Assembly (NCBI RefSeq): GCF_020164595.1
Contig: NZ_JAIQZE010000002.1
Location: 186,001 to 250,000, forward strand
Length of the DNA stretch: 64,000 nucleotides
Source of the DNA: Psychroflexus longus
GTDB lineage: Bacteria > Bacteroidota > Bacteroidia > Flavobacteriales > Flavobacteriaceae
Direction: 5' to 3'
The notes under the pieces were generated by a model. The model made no database searches. It saw only the letters and a list, made by a program, of their open reading frames with translations, and was not told the DNA's origin. Made by a program: the position numbers and the translations under genes. Below are positions 17,130-26,545 of the stretch, one piece after another; position 1 is the first letter of the stretch, and each line of letters starts with the position of its first letter.

Positions 17130-17570
17130 TCAGTCCTGCTCCTTAACAACTTTCTTTTGATAGTAAAAAGCTGGGAGTAAGATCAATACAAAAATAGGCT
17201 GTATCAAAAATCGTCTTATGTAAAAGATGATAAAATGATTTTCAGTTTTCATATCGTCTATAAAGAACCAGAATGCGAGCATCAAAATGGCAAATGCAAA
17301 TCCATAAAATGTAACTGAAAATAAAAACGTGCGCTTAGTAGGAAATGCAAGCCAAATGATGGAAAGCGAGAGAATTGTGTTCAATAAAAATCTAAAACTC
17401 GTACTGGCAATGACTTGAAGAGTGTCGAATTCTGGTGCTTCCGCATAACTGAATTCTGTTTTGTAAAACTCGAGCAAGGGATCTGAAAAAAGATCATGCT
17501 CGAAAAAACGTATAAGTGCTAAACCAACCACAAGAAGGCCTATTAAACCAAGTCTTAAAAACTTATTCAT
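17130..17570 (-). CDS. Exosortase F system-associated membrane protein
   Basis: 146 residues with four predicted membrane segments (start MNKFLRLGLIGLLVVGLALI; then LNTILSLSIIWLAF; FYGFAFAILMLAFWFF; and a C-terminal segment). It matches the small protein that accompanies exosortase XrtF in Flavobacteriales (TIGR04127 type, from memory). Its exact role is not known. Its ATG overlaps the xrtF stop by 8 bp, so the two are translated together. Confidence 0.85.
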   Translation of the reverse strand: MNKFLRLGLIGLLVVGLALIRFFEHDLFSDPLLEFYKTEFSYAEAPEFDTLQVIASTSFRFLLNTILSLSIIWLAFPTKRTFLFSVTFYGFAFAILMLAFWFFIDDMKTENHFIIFYIRRFLIQPIFVLILLPAFYYQKKVVKEQD

Positions 17571-18114
17571 GAATTGGTTTTTCTTCAGTTCTATAATTTC
17601 TTATCCAGAAAATCCATAGCAAAAAGACAAAGCCGTAGATAAAAATGGGGAATAGAGTCCCATGCATCAATTCCTGGTATTCGGGAATTTCGTAGATACC
17701 AATCGTGAGTAGAGCAATACGCAAGATATTGAACGCGTAGATCAAAACACTTCCTGCTAAAATGAAAAGTAAGGTGGTTTTCCAATCTTTTTTGAAAGCT
17801 AAAACAAATGAGAGAAAGAGAATAATAACGCTCATCGCATTGCAACCTTCCACAACCCTTACTAAGTAGTTCCCATTTATTCCAAGACGCATTGAAGGGT
17901 CATAGTGACTAGGGATGATCTTAGTTTCATACCCAAAAAAACTAATCAAACTTTCGGTTTGTAATGCTACAATATGAGTGATGGGTTCTGGAAAATAGAC
18001 CTCTGATTCTACGTTATCCAGGTAAAATTGATAGGCCAACGTAAGAACGATGTAGGTTCCGAAGAATACTCCCAGAAATCTAACAACCGCTTTATTTTTC
18101 TTTAAAATTTCCAA
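17563..18114 (-). CDS. xrtF: Exosortase family protein XrtF
   Basis: 183-residue polytopic membrane cysteine transpeptidase-like enzyme. The catalytic triad can be read: Cys91 in VVEGCNAMS, Arg132 in NILRIALL, His151 in LMHGTLFP. Exosortases cut and transfer proteins with a C-terminal sorting segment and usually occur with extracellular polysaccharide genes; a capsule-type cluster begins less than 1 kb away. No obvious cognate substrate gene lies in this window. Start is uncertain: the frame has no ATG and TTG at 18114 is the best candidate. Confidence 0.88.
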   Translation of the reverse strand: MEILKKNKAVVRFLGVFFGTYIVLTLAYQFYLDNVESEVYFPEPITHIVALQTESLISFFGYETKIIPSHYDPSMRLGINGNYLVRVVEGCNAMSVIILFLSFVLAFKKDWKTTLLFILAGSVLIYAFNILRIALLTIGIYEIPEYQELMHGTLFPIFIYGFVFLLWIFWIRNYRTEEKPIHE

Positions 18115-18225
18115 AGCTTGAGTATTAAATATAAGTTTTAAAACAGTGAATTTTGCTATCAGCTTATTTAAAAATATTTAACAAATTTATAGAAAATACG
18201 TCGTCTCTAATGCTTTTGGAATAAA

Positions 18226-18233
18226 TACTTTTG
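18226..18233 (+). promoter_or_regulatory. Putative promoter box for GAF gene
   Basis: TACTTTTG fits TAnnTTTG and lies 14 bp before the ATG at 18248. No well-placed TTG at -33. Confidence 0.4.
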
Positions 18234-18247
18234 CTTCAAAATATAAC

Positions 18248-18712
18248 ATGATGAGCTTAGAAGATCTAAAACCAGCCGTTGAGAAATTGATTTCTCAAAA
18301 AAACCTGGACATCAACCATAGACTAACAGAAGTCTGTGACTTACTACAAACTAAGGTTGACACTTACGATTGGGTTGGTTTTTACTTTAAAAATGGTGAT
18401 AAAAGAGAGCTTATCTTAAAAGCTTTTGCAGGAGAACCGACCGACCATACGATTATTCCCTTCGGAAAGGGAATTTGTGGACAGGTCGCAGAATCCAATC
18501 AAAACTTTGTGGTCGATGATGTTGCCGCCCAGGATAATTACATCGCCTGCAGCATCAACGTGAAGTCTGAGGTCGTCATTCCTTTATTTGTAAATGGAGA
18601 AAATATAGGTCAAATCGATATTGATTCTCATACTAAACAAGCGTTTTCAAAAGAAGATGAAGATTTTTTGACTTGGGTAAACGATCAAGTAAGTCAACAA
18701 CTCGAGGCTTAA
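18248..18712 (+). CDS. GAF-domain protein, similar to free methionine-(R)-sulfoxide reductase
   Basis: 154 residues, a single GAF domain. YDWVGFYF, GKGICGQVAES and NYIACSINVKSEVVIPL follow the layout of fRMsr (YebR/MsrC type), which reduces free methionine-R-sulfoxide with cysteines placed as here (Cys77, Cys101). The family's usual Asp after the second Cys (IACD) is Ser here, so activity is likely but not certain; a sensory GAF protein is the alternative. Its stop directly abuts the stop of the convergent CapD-like gene. Confidence 0.8.
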   Translation: MMSLEDLKPAVEKLISQKNLDINHRLTEVCDLLQTKVDTYDWVGFYFKNGDKRELILKAFAGEPTDHTIIPFGKGICGQVAESNQNFVVDDVAAQDNYIACSINVKSEVVIPLFVNGENIGQIDIDSHTKQAFSKEDEDFLTWVNDQVSQQLEA

Positions 18713-20629
18713 TTAGATCGCATTTTTCTGACGTTCTGCTTCCGTTAATGGAACAAACTCAGGTACTAGTTTTTTGAGAACTTCTATGGATTTAAAAGCA
18801 TTGTTATTTGAAATCTGATTTTGTAGATTTTTAAGCAAAATCAATTTTTCACTATCAAAATCGTAGCTCGCCTTGGCAATCAATATTTTCTGGTGGTGTG
18901 TAGGAAGTGTGTTTTCTTTATCGGCCAGCAGTTCTTCATAAAGTTTTTCGCCAGGCCTTAATCCCGTGTAAATAATATCAATGTCCTCATAAGGAATAAA
19001 TCCAGATAGTCGAATCATTTGCTTGGCCAGATCGATGATTTTAACTGGTTTACCCATATCAAAAACGTAAATTTCGCCTCCATTCCCCATAGCTCCGGCC
19101 TCCAAAACCAGCTGGCATGCTTCATCAATCGTCATGAAATACCTCGTAATGTCGGGATGGGTGACTGTAACGGGGCCAAGATTTTCTATTTGTTCTTTGA
19201 AATGCGGAATCACAGAACCATTGGAGCCTAAAACGTTTCCAAATCTTGTAGTGATAAATCGCGTTAATATTGATTTGTTTCTTGCAACAGACTGCAGGTA
19301 TATTTCAGCACTACGTTTGGAAGCTCCCATGATATTGGTTGGGTTCACCGCTTTGTCTGTAGAGACAAAAACAAACCTTGAAACTTTGTATTGAATGGCA
19401 AGATCAGTTAGATTTTTGGTGCCAGTAAAATTCACATCCAAAGCTTCAATTGGATTGGCTTCCATCATAGGGACATGCTTGTAGGCCGCTCCATGAAAAA
19501 CAATTTCGGGTTGGAAATAATCAAAAATTGACTCTAAACGCTTGTAATTCCTAACGTTAGCTATGATTTTCTCAAAATGAAGGTTGGGGTGTTTGGACTC
19601 CATTTCCAGACTCATGTGATGCAATGGTGTTTCTGCTTGATCGAGCATGAGTATTGATTTAGGCTTGAAGCGAATAAGTTGCCTAACGATATCGCTACCT
19701 ATGGATCCTGCAGCTCCAGTCACCAAAATCACCTTGCCTTTGTAGATGGATTTAAGTTTATCTGGCTGGAGTTTTATGGGGGTTCTTTGCAAAAGATCTT
19801 CTAAATTGACTTTTTTAATTTCAGAAGAAATCGATTCACCACTCCAATCTTGAAGGTCCGGGAGTTTATATATTTTAAGGTTAAGCTCCAATAGTTGATT
19901 TAATATATCAGAATCTGCGGTTGCTAGTTCTCTAAGTTTCTGGCTTGAAACAATGACAGAGGTTCCTCCTCGTATTTTTTTGTGTTTTAATTGATCAAGG
20001 TTTATAATAGGCAGAGTAAGGATTCTGGTCTTTTTCAACTTATTGACTTCACTTATAAAACCAACGATATCAAAGCTAGTTCTGGAATCTGAGATGATAC
20101 TTTCTGCTATAGCAACATCGGTAAGGCTTGTGCCTAGCAAATAGGCTTTGGTTGACGAAGAATCTGCATGAATAAGCTGATAAGCTCTTTTTACTATAAC
20201 CCTAAATAAAAACAATATTGAAAAGACAATAAACCCATAGATTATTGCTCCTCCATTCACCAAAATTTTGGTTTGATAGAGGCTGTAAACAATTTCATTG
20301 ATCACAATGAGGGTCACTACGGTTGTAATAACTGTCTGAAGCTGTTTTATAGAATCTTTAAATCCAGTATATCTCACGATTCCTGAGTAAGATCTAAAAA
20401 TCAGAAAAAATAAAATTTGTATAGTAACTAGAGAAACAAACTCCCAGTTGAGATGAATAAATTTGAGTTTACCTTCGCCTACAGACGATATTAAGAAAAA
20501 GGTGAGTTGAGCAGATAATATCGAAATGCAAATATCTATAAAAAGTATAACGACTCTAGGCACGTAATTACGCGCCATGCGTTTTAATATTTTTAAGCTG
20601 AAGCGCTTTACGGATAGGATGAGGTTCAT
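18713..20629 (-). CDS. Polysaccharide biosynthesis NDP-sugar dehydratase/epimerase, CapD/WbpM family
   Basis: 638 residues. N-terminal membrane part with about four helices (25-140), a Rossmann-like CoA-binding-type segment (about 155-260), then an extended SDR domain with NAD-binding GAAGSIG (305-311). The active site has the WbpM-type MxxxK (Met434, Lys438 in NIMGASKRS) instead of YxxxK, typical of UDP-GlcNAc 4,6-dehydratases that make QuiNAc/FucNAc precursors. It supplies a modified sugar for surface polysaccharide and is divergent from wza-wzc. An internal Met at residue 18 is an alternative start. Confidence 0.92.
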   Translation of the reverse strand: MNLILSVKRFSLKILKRMARNYVPRVVILFIDICISILSAQLTFFLISSVGEGKLKFIHLNWEFVSLVTIQILFFLIFRSYSGIVRYTGFKDSIKQLQTVITTVVTLIVINEIVYSLYQTKILVNGGAIIYGFIVFSILFLFRVIVKRAYQLIHADSSSTKAYLLGTSLTDVAIAESIISDSRTSFDIVGFISEVNKLKKTRILTLPIINLDQLKHKKIRGGTSVIVSSQKLRELATADSDILNQLLELNLKIYKLPDLQDWSGESISSEIKKVNLEDLLQRTPIKLQPDKLKSIYKGKVILVTGAAGSIGSDIVRQLIRFKPKSILMLDQAETPLHHMSLEMESKHPNLHFEKIIANVRNYKRLESIFDYFQPEIVFHGAAYKHVPMMEANPIEALDVNFTGTKNLTDLAIQYKVSRFVFVSTDKAVNPTNIMGASKRSAEIYLQSVARNKSILTRFITTRFGNVLGSNGSVIPHFKEQIENLGPVTVTHPDITRYFMTIDEACQLVLEAGAMGNGGEIYVFDMGKPVKIIDLAKQMIRLSGFIPYEDIDIIYTGLRPGEKLYEELLADKENTLPTHHQKILIAKASYDFDSEKLILLKNLQNQISNNNAFKSIEVLKKLVPEFVPLTEAERQKNAI

Positions 20630-20780
20630 TTCAATTGGTTAAGATTCAAATGCATGACAAACTTAATGATAAATTTTTCATAAGTCTACATTGTTCTTTT
20701 CAAAAAACAATTAAGAATCATAAAGAGGGTTTTAAGAGTAAAAGGCTTTCTTTTAAATAAAAAAATGCGCTTATTTGTAT

Positions 20781-20788
20781 TAAATTTG
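20781..20788 (+). promoter_or_regulatory. Putative promoter box for wza-wzc row
   Basis: TAAATTTG fits TAnnTTTG, 15 bp before the wza-like ATG in the 174-bp divergent gap. Confidence 0.4.
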
Positions 20789-20803
20789 TTTAACTAAAAT
20801 TTA

Positions 20804-21568
20804 ATGAAACAATTCATCCTACTTATTTTCTCATTATTTCTTTTCAGCTGTTCCACAAAAAAAGATGTGCTTTATTACCAAGACATTGATACGAGAGATT
20901 TTGTGTCTATAGAAACTATCAATTCTCACCCTAGAATTCAAATCAACGATATTCTAAATATTTCTACCGCTGCTTTGAATCCAGAAAGTGTATTGCCTTT
21001 TAGTTTCAATACTGGAGAAGGTTCGTCGGTACAGCCTAGGCAAGTTGAGCTTTTAAAATTGACAGGCTACCTTGTAAATAGTGAGGGAGAAATCAATTTT
21101 CCTCAACTTGGCAAAATTGAAGTTGAAGGGAAAACTACCCAGGAAATACAAGAAATGCTCCAAGAAAAGCTTTCAGTTTATATTAAAAATCCAACCGTTA
21201 ATGTAAGACTCCTTAATTTTAAATTCACAATCCAAGGAGAAATAAGGCAGCCTGGAACCTATGAAATAATTGAAGAAAATATGACACTTCCTCAGGCTTT
21301 AGGTCTTGCAGGAGATTTGACTATCAACGGAAGGCGTGATAATATCATGATTTATAGACAAGAAGGTGATCAACGTGAGGTGAAGCGTATTGATCTTACT
21401 CAGAGTGACTGGATGAATTCTGATTATTTTTTTATAAAACCAAATGATATCATTTATATAGAGCCAAATAATCCTAAGGTAAAATCAGCTGGATTTGTTG
21501 GTAATGTAGGTACTTTACTTTCTGTCGTTTCTATCATTTTTTCTGCAGTCGTATTATTGGCTCGATAA
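20804..21568 (+). CDS. Wza-type polysaccharide export lipoprotein
   Basis: 254 residues. Lipobox LFSC with Cys16; then a Poly_export domain (INDILNISTAALNPESVLPF) and SLBB-type beta-grasp repeats (FTIQGEIRQPGTYEIIEENM). It forms or caps the outer-membrane export channel for capsule or exopolysaccharide. The C-terminus carries a hydrophobic helix (GFVGNVGTLLSVVSIIFSAV), as in Bacteroidota members where it crosses the membrane. It is 9 bp ahead of the wzc-like gene in the same operon. Confidence 0.93.
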   Translation: MKQFILLIFSLFLFSCSTKKDVLYYQDIDTRDFVSIETINSHPRIQINDILNISTAALNPESVLPFSFNTGEGSSVQPRQVELLKLTGYLVNSEGEINFPQLGKIEVEGKTTQEIQEMLQEKLSVYIKNPTVNVRLLNFKFTIQGEIRQPGTYEIIEENMTLPQALGLAGDLTINGRRDNIMIYRQEGDQREVKRIDLTQSDWMNSDYFFIKPNDIIYIEPNNPKVKSAGFVGNVGTLLSVVSIIFSAVVLLAR

Positions 21569-21577
21569 CCTCATTCT

Positions 21578-23965
21578 ATGGAAAACACAAATCTCAATAC
21601 AACTTCCACTCCAGAAGATAGCAGTGAAGACTTAAAGAAAATTGTACTTCAGTATTTGAAATATTGGCCTTGGTTTATTGTTTGTCTTGTCATTTCGGTA
21701 TCGATTGCATTTATCTTTTTACGCTACTCTACCAATATCTATCAAACTAATGCTCAAATTAAAATACTGAAGGATCAAAGTGGTCTAGATTTGTCTGGCT
21801 TAAGTGGAGGGTCACCACTTATCGATATGAGTAAAGTCAATCTAGAAAATGAAAGAAGTGTTTTAAAGTCTAGAAGAATTGCTTCCAAAGTAGTGGACAA
21901 TCTTGACCTCACTAGCAGCTATTATAAATCTGGTAGTTTCAAATCGTCTGAAATCTGGAAAAATGAAAAACCTTTCAAAGTAGAGTGGATCGTTAACGAT
22001 TCTATTTACGATACTTCAACACCACAATACACGGTGATATTTGAAACTCTTAATAAGTTTGAGATAAAAAATCCGGAGACTAGTTATTCTGATACTTATA
22101 CAGTTGGTGAACCTATGAATGTGGAAGGTTATCCACTCGTCCTCAACTTCAACCCAGATTATAATGGAGATATTACAAAACTGGAGGGGATTAATTTTAG
22201 CTTTAGTTTCCGTTCGGTTTCCCAAGCAGTGAGTTCATTAACTAATCAAATAAGTATAGAACCTCTGGGGGATAGGAGTGAAATTTTGAACATTTCAATT
22301 AAAGGCCAGAATAAAACTAAAAATGAAGACATTCTGAATTCCTTGATAGATCAATTCAATTCTGATGGAATTGATGACAATCGTTTGGTTGCCAAAAGAA
22401 CAGAAGAATTTGTAATTGAACGTCTAGAATATCTTGTAAGTGAATTAGATACCGTAGAAAGTGGCCTTGCAAGTTATAAAAGTGAAAATGATCTTGTTCA
22501 AATTGAGAATAACGCCACCGCTTTATTTGGAAAAAGTACTGAAGCAGAATTGAGAGTTTTTGAGCTTAGTAATCAACTTGCCTTAACTCAAGATTTTAAG
22601 GAGGAGCTTACAGAGCAAGATGAATATGACTTGCTTCCTGCTAGAATTGGGATAACCAATGATAACATCAATAGTTTTACTGAAACTTACAACCAGAAAA
22701 TTTTAGAAAGAGATCGTTTACTTATTTCTTCTACGACAGAGAATCCAAGTGTAAAAGAGCTTGATAAGCTTATTTTACAATTAAGAAAGAACATTCTCAA
22801 TACGATCAATAACTACATCAAAAGCCTTGAATTTTCTCTGCAAGAAGTACAGCGAAGAGAAAGGGAATTTGATTCTAACATCAACAAACTACCAGAGCAG
22901 GAAAAGGAAATAAGAAACATCAAGCGTCAACAAGCCGTTAAAGAAAAGCTTTACTTGTTTTTACTTCAGAAAAGAGAGGAAGCCGCTTTGTCTTTTGCAA
23001 TTACCGCTCCTATTATTAAAGTTGTGGACTATGCTTATACTCAACCAGCGCCTGTAAGTCCAAAATCTCAAATTATTTTGCTATCAAGTTTGGTTATTGG
23101 ACTCGTCATTCCTTTTGGAGTCCTTTACATTCTTTTCTTGTTTGATACAAAGATTAAGACCAAAGACCAGATTAGAGCATTTTTACCAAACCTGCCAATT
23201 GTAGCAGAAGTCCCGCAGCATAAAGAAGAAGACAATAAAGTTATCCTTCCAAACGACCGCTCTTCTATTGCGGAGTCCTTTAGAATAATGAGAACGAACC
23301 TCAACTTCATGAGTGTCAAAAAGGGAAAGGATACTTCTTCCAAATCTGAGGTTGTTTACGTAACCTCAACAACCAAAGGTGAAGGCAAAACTTTTGTAGC
23401 TATCAATCTGGCCTCATCGCTTGTCGCAGCCAAAAAGAAAACTTTACTCATTGGTTGTGATTTAAGAAATCCACAAATTCACAATTATTTGAATCTTAAA
23501 AAAGATCAAAGTGGGGTAACAAATTTTCTTTACGACAATTCAGTTTCTATTGAAGACCTAATCATTAAAAACTCGATAGAAAATTTAGACTTAGATGTCA
23601 TCCTCTCAGGAGATATTCCTCCAAATCCTGCAGAACTACTTATGAGTTCTCGATTTGAAGAATTGATTAATGAAGCAAAACAGAGATATGACTATGTAAT
23701 TATTGATACCGCACCAACTATTTTGGTTACCGATACTATACTTATATCAAATCATGCTGACATCACCTTATATATCACAAGATCTGGATACACGGATACA
23801 AGACTGCTACCACACATCAGAGATATTCATAATCAAAATAAACTAGCCAATATGGGTATCGTTATTAATGGTTTGGATGAAACGGGTATAAATGCATATA
23901 ATTATGGTTACGGATATGGTTATGGCGAAAATCAACAAAAGAAAAAATCCTGGAAGTTTTGGTAA
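21578..23965 (+). CDS. Wzc-type polysaccharide co-polymerase and tyrosine autokinase
   Basis: 795 residues. Wzz-like chain-length domain between two membrane helices (about 31-48 and 499-521) with long coiled coils (280-460), and a cytoplasmic BY-kinase domain: Walker A TTKGEGKT (598-605), Walker A' LLIGCDLRNP near 623, and the second aspartate motif YVIIDTAP. The C-terminus is a tyrosine cluster, YNYGYGYGYGENQ, the usual autophosphorylation tail. It controls polymerisation and export with the Wza protein. Its stop overlaps the probable start of the NlpC/P60 gene. Confidence 0.94.
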   Translation: MENTNLNTTSTPEDSSEDLKKIVLQYLKYWPWFIVCLVISVSIAFIFLRYSTNIYQTNAQIKILKDQSGLDLSGLSGGSPLIDMSKVNLENERSVLKSRRIASKVVDNLDLTSSYYKSGSFKSSEIWKNEKPFKVEWIVNDSIYDTSTPQYTVIFETLNKFEIKNPETSYSDTYTVGEPMNVEGYPLVLNFNPDYNGDITKLEGINFSFSFRSVSQAVSSLTNQISIEPLGDRSEILNISIKGQNKTKNEDILNSLIDQFNSDGIDDNRLVAKRTEEFVIERLEYLVSELDTVESGLASYKSENDLVQIENNATALFGKSTEAELRVFELSNQLALTQDFKEELTEQDEYDLLPARIGITNDNINSFTETYNQKILERDRLLISSTTENPSVKELDKLILQLRKNILNTINNYIKSLEFSLQEVQRREREFDSNINKLPEQEKEIRNIKRQQAVKEKLYLFLLQKREEAALSFAITAPIIKVVDYAYTQPAPVSPKSQIILLSSLVIGLVIPFGVLYILFLFDTKIKTKDQIRAFLPNLPIVAEVPQHKEEDNKVILPNDRSSIAESFRIMRTNLNFMSVKKGKDTSSKSEVVYVTSTTKGEGKTFVAINLASSLVAAKKKTLLIGCDLRNPQIHNYLNLKKDQSGVTNFLYDNSVSIEDLIIKNSIENLDLDVILSGDIPPNPAELLMSSRFEELINEAKQRYDYVIIDTAPTILVTDTILISNHADITLYITRSGYTDTRLLPHIRDIHNQNKLANMGIVINGLDETGINAYNYGYGYGYGENQQKKKSWKFW

Positions 23966-24468
23966 GCAATACGGTTTTACAAAATAAAATCAATTTCAAG
24001 GTTTGGCTATTTGCTCTTAGCCTGGCACTTGCGTCTTGTGGAAGTTCCAAAAGAGCCAAACAGGCTAAAATGGAAAGGGCCAATACGGTCACCAGTGTAG
24101 TGAGCTATTCAAAAACTTATTTAGGTACACCTTATAAATACGGAGGAATGGATCCGTCCGGCTTGGATTGTTCCGGACTGCTCCAGCTGTCTTTTATGCG
24201 ATATGGAGTTGAATTACCAAGGACCACCAGACAAATGTCTAAGATTGGGAACAAGGTGAAACTAAGTCAGGTGGATGTTGGAGATCTTGTTTTTTTTCGA
24301 ACTTCTAAAACCAGCAGAAGAATAAATCATGTAGGATTAATCGTTAAGAAGACGAACAAAACTATAGACTTTATACATTCCAGCTCATCTCAAGGCGTGA
24401 TGATCTCTTCCATCAACAATCCATACTGGCGAAAAAGCTACGTAAAAAGCAGACGAGTGATTTATTAA
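23959..24468 (+). CDS. NlpC/P60-family (C40) cell-wall peptidase lipoprotein
   Basis: 169 residues. Lipobox LASC with Cys27; catalytic Cys71 in GLDCSGLLQLSF, His124 in INHVGLIV and His140 in FIHSSSSQGV make the NlpC/P60 triad. Such enzymes cut gamma-D-Glu-diaminopimelate links in stem peptides. The only start that keeps the lipoprotein signal is TTG at 23959, overlapping the wzc-like stop by 7 bp, so initiation is probably coupled. Placed in the polysaccharide operon, it may open the wall for export machinery. Confidence 0.9.
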   Translation: MVSNTVLQNKINFKVWLFALSLALASCGSSKRAKQAKMERANTVTSVVSYSKTYLGTPYKYGGMDPSGLDCSGLLQLSFMRYGVELPRTTRQMSKIGNKVKLSQVDVGDLVFFRTSKTSRRINHVGLIVKKTNKTIDFIHSSSSQGVMISSINNPYWRKSYVKSRRVIY

Positions 24469-24484
24469 TCAAGACTAAAATACG

Positions 24485-26545
24485 ATGAAGTATGCTAACC
24501 TTCCTTTATTGCAAGTTTGTTTAGTATTCTTCTTTGGAATTTGGTTTGGTTTCATAGAATTCAGCTTTGAGTTTTTAGCTTATGTTACTACTAGCATAAT
24601 TCTTCTCATCTTCTTCATAATTTCTTTTTTGGTATCTAAAAAATATTCAAAGTTGAAATCAGTTTTTACGATAGTTTCGCTTTTATTCCTTTTCAGCTTA
24701 GGGGTCCTTAATACGAAAACTCACCTGCCTAAACATCAAAAAAATCACTATTCTCATCTCTTATCAACCGATTCTATTCAGAATAAGTATATCACTTTTG
24801 AAGGAAAAATAGTCAAATCTTTAAAATCCAGTGCTTTTAAGGATAAATACGAAGTCCGTTTAAATACTTTAAATCAGGCTAAAACCAGAGGCAAAGTTTT
24901 GATTCAAGTGCCTGCGAGTAAAGATTCGCTTATAGATGCAGGTTCTAAAATCCTTGGTTATGGCAGGATAAAAGCTTTTACAGACCCGCAGAACCCTCAA
25001 CAATTCAATTATAGGGAATATATGTCCAATCTGCAGATGAGCCATGTCATTGACTCTGATGTTGATCAATTCTCGATTGAAGTGTCGCCAGGATTCAACT
25101 TCAGAAGTCTGGGAGAAAAAGCGAGAGGAGATATCCTAAAATCCCTGAAAAACTACTCTTTTTCAAAAGACCAAATGGATATTATTCAAGCCTTGCTATT
25201 AGGTCAAAAGCAAGATATTGATCCTGAAACTTATGAAAGCTTTTCTAAAGCGGGTGTGGTTCACATTCTGGCCGTTTCTGGATTACATGTTGGGATAATT
25301 TTACTCATCCTGCAGTTCATCACAAAAGGTTTACTGAGGATAAAATACGGTCGTTTAATGCGACAGGTTCTAGTCTTAATCGGTATCTGGGGTTTTGCTA
25401 TGCTGGCAGGCTTTACCCCATCGGTGCTCAGAGCTGCTGTCATGTTTTCTTTTTTGAGCCTAGCTCTTAATTATAAGCGAAAAACGAGTGCCATCAATAC
25501 GTTAGCGCTTTCAGCCATCTTTTTAATTATTATCAATCCTTATTTTATTTATCAGGTCGGTTTCCAATTGAGTTATCTGGCCGTATTGAGCATAGTCTCT
25601 CTTCAACAACGGTTTTACAGGCTCTACCAGCCTGGATTTTATTTAGATAGAAAAGTCTGGGAAATCATTTCTGTTACAGTCACTGCTCAATTAGGAGTCT
25701 TGCCTTTGAGCCTATACTATTTTCACCAATTCCCTGGCTTGTTTATAGTGAGTAATTTGGTGATTTTGCCTGGACTTGGAGTTTTACTAGGTGGAGGTAT
25801 TTTGATAATCCTCTTAGGTCTTTTAAATATGTTGCCGGACTTTTTAGCTCACATTTATGGGCAAGCGCTAGACCTGCTTCTTGGTTTTGTGAACTGGATC
25901 GCCTCAAAAGAAGATTTAGTTTTTTCAGACATTTACTTTACAAAGCCGATGCTCATCACTAGCCTGGTTTTACTTTTTAGTCTTATTCTTTGGAATAAAA
26001 AGCAAAAACTTCTTAGCTATTCTCTTCTGAATTTATCCCTACTCGCTTTGATGATATGTATTCATGTAGAAAAACAAGAGCAACTTCAGCAAGAAGAAGT
26101 TGTGATTTTCCAGACCTATAGGAATTCACAGCTTGGAGCTTTGAAAGGTTCGCTTCTGAATTTGTACAGCGATAAGTCTAAAAATCTAGATTCTATAAAA
26201 GATGAATATCACATTAAAAACTACAAAACATTAAAAGGTGTTGATAGTATTCAAATAGCGAACTTTAGAAATCTATATGAGCTTAATTCATCTGGAGTTT
26301 TATATATAATGGATAGCATTCCTGTGTACCCAAATGAAGATTTCCACCCCGAATATATTTTACTCAAAAATTCACCAGATGTAAATTTTGACAAAGTTTT
26401 ATTGAATCTAAAACCTTTACAGGTCATCGCAGACGGTAGTAATTATAAAACAGATATTGCACGTTGGCGAGCTTCAGCTGAAAAATTTAAGGTGAAATTC
26501 CATTCCACATGGGAAGACGGAGCATTTGTGTTTCCTAAAAATTAA
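24485..26545 (+). CDS. ComEC/Rec2-family DNA uptake channel protein
   Basis: 686 residues. N-terminal helices, a DUF4131/OB-like segment (about 90-190), then the Competence domain with its mark HILAVSGLHVGIILLIL and about eight helices. Unlike Bacillus ComEC, no metallo-beta-lactamase motif (HxHxDH) is seen in the C-terminal soluble part (about 535-686), which is common for short Bacteroidota versions. It would pass single-stranded DNA across the inner membrane during transformation. The stop shares TTAA with the convergent thioredoxin gene. Confidence 0.92.
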   Translation: MKYANLPLLQVCLVFFFGIWFGFIEFSFEFLAYVTTSIILLIFFIISFLVSKKYSKLKSVFTIVSLLFLFSLGVLNTKTHLPKHQKNHYSHLLSTDSIQNKYITFEGKIVKSLKSSAFKDKYEVRLNTLNQAKTRGKVLIQVPASKDSLIDAGSKILGYGRIKAFTDPQNPQQFNYREYMSNLQMSHVIDSDVDQFSIEVSPGFNFRSLGEKARGDILKSLKNYSFSKDQMDIIQALLLGQKQDIDPETYESFSKAGVVHILAVSGLHVGIILLILQFITKGLLRIKYGRLMRQVLVLIGIWGFAMLAGFTPSVLRAAVMFSFLSLALNYKRKTSAINTLALSAIFLIIINPYFIYQVGFQLSYLAVLSIVSLQQRFYRLYQPGFYLDRKVWEIISVTVTAQLGVLPLSLYYFHQFPGLFIVSNLVILPGLGVLLGGGILIILLGLLNMLPDFLAHIYGQALDLLLGFVNWIASKEDLVFSDIYFTKPMLITSLVLLFSLILWNKKQKLLSYSLLNLSLLALMICIHVEKQEQLQQEEVVIFQTYRNSQLGALKGSLLNLYSDKSKNLDSIKDEYHIKNYKTLKGVDSIQIANFRNLYELNSSGVLYIMDSIPVYPNEDFHPEYILLKNSPDVNFDKVLLNLKPLQVIADGSNYKTDIARWRASAEKFKVKFHSTWEDGAFVFPKN

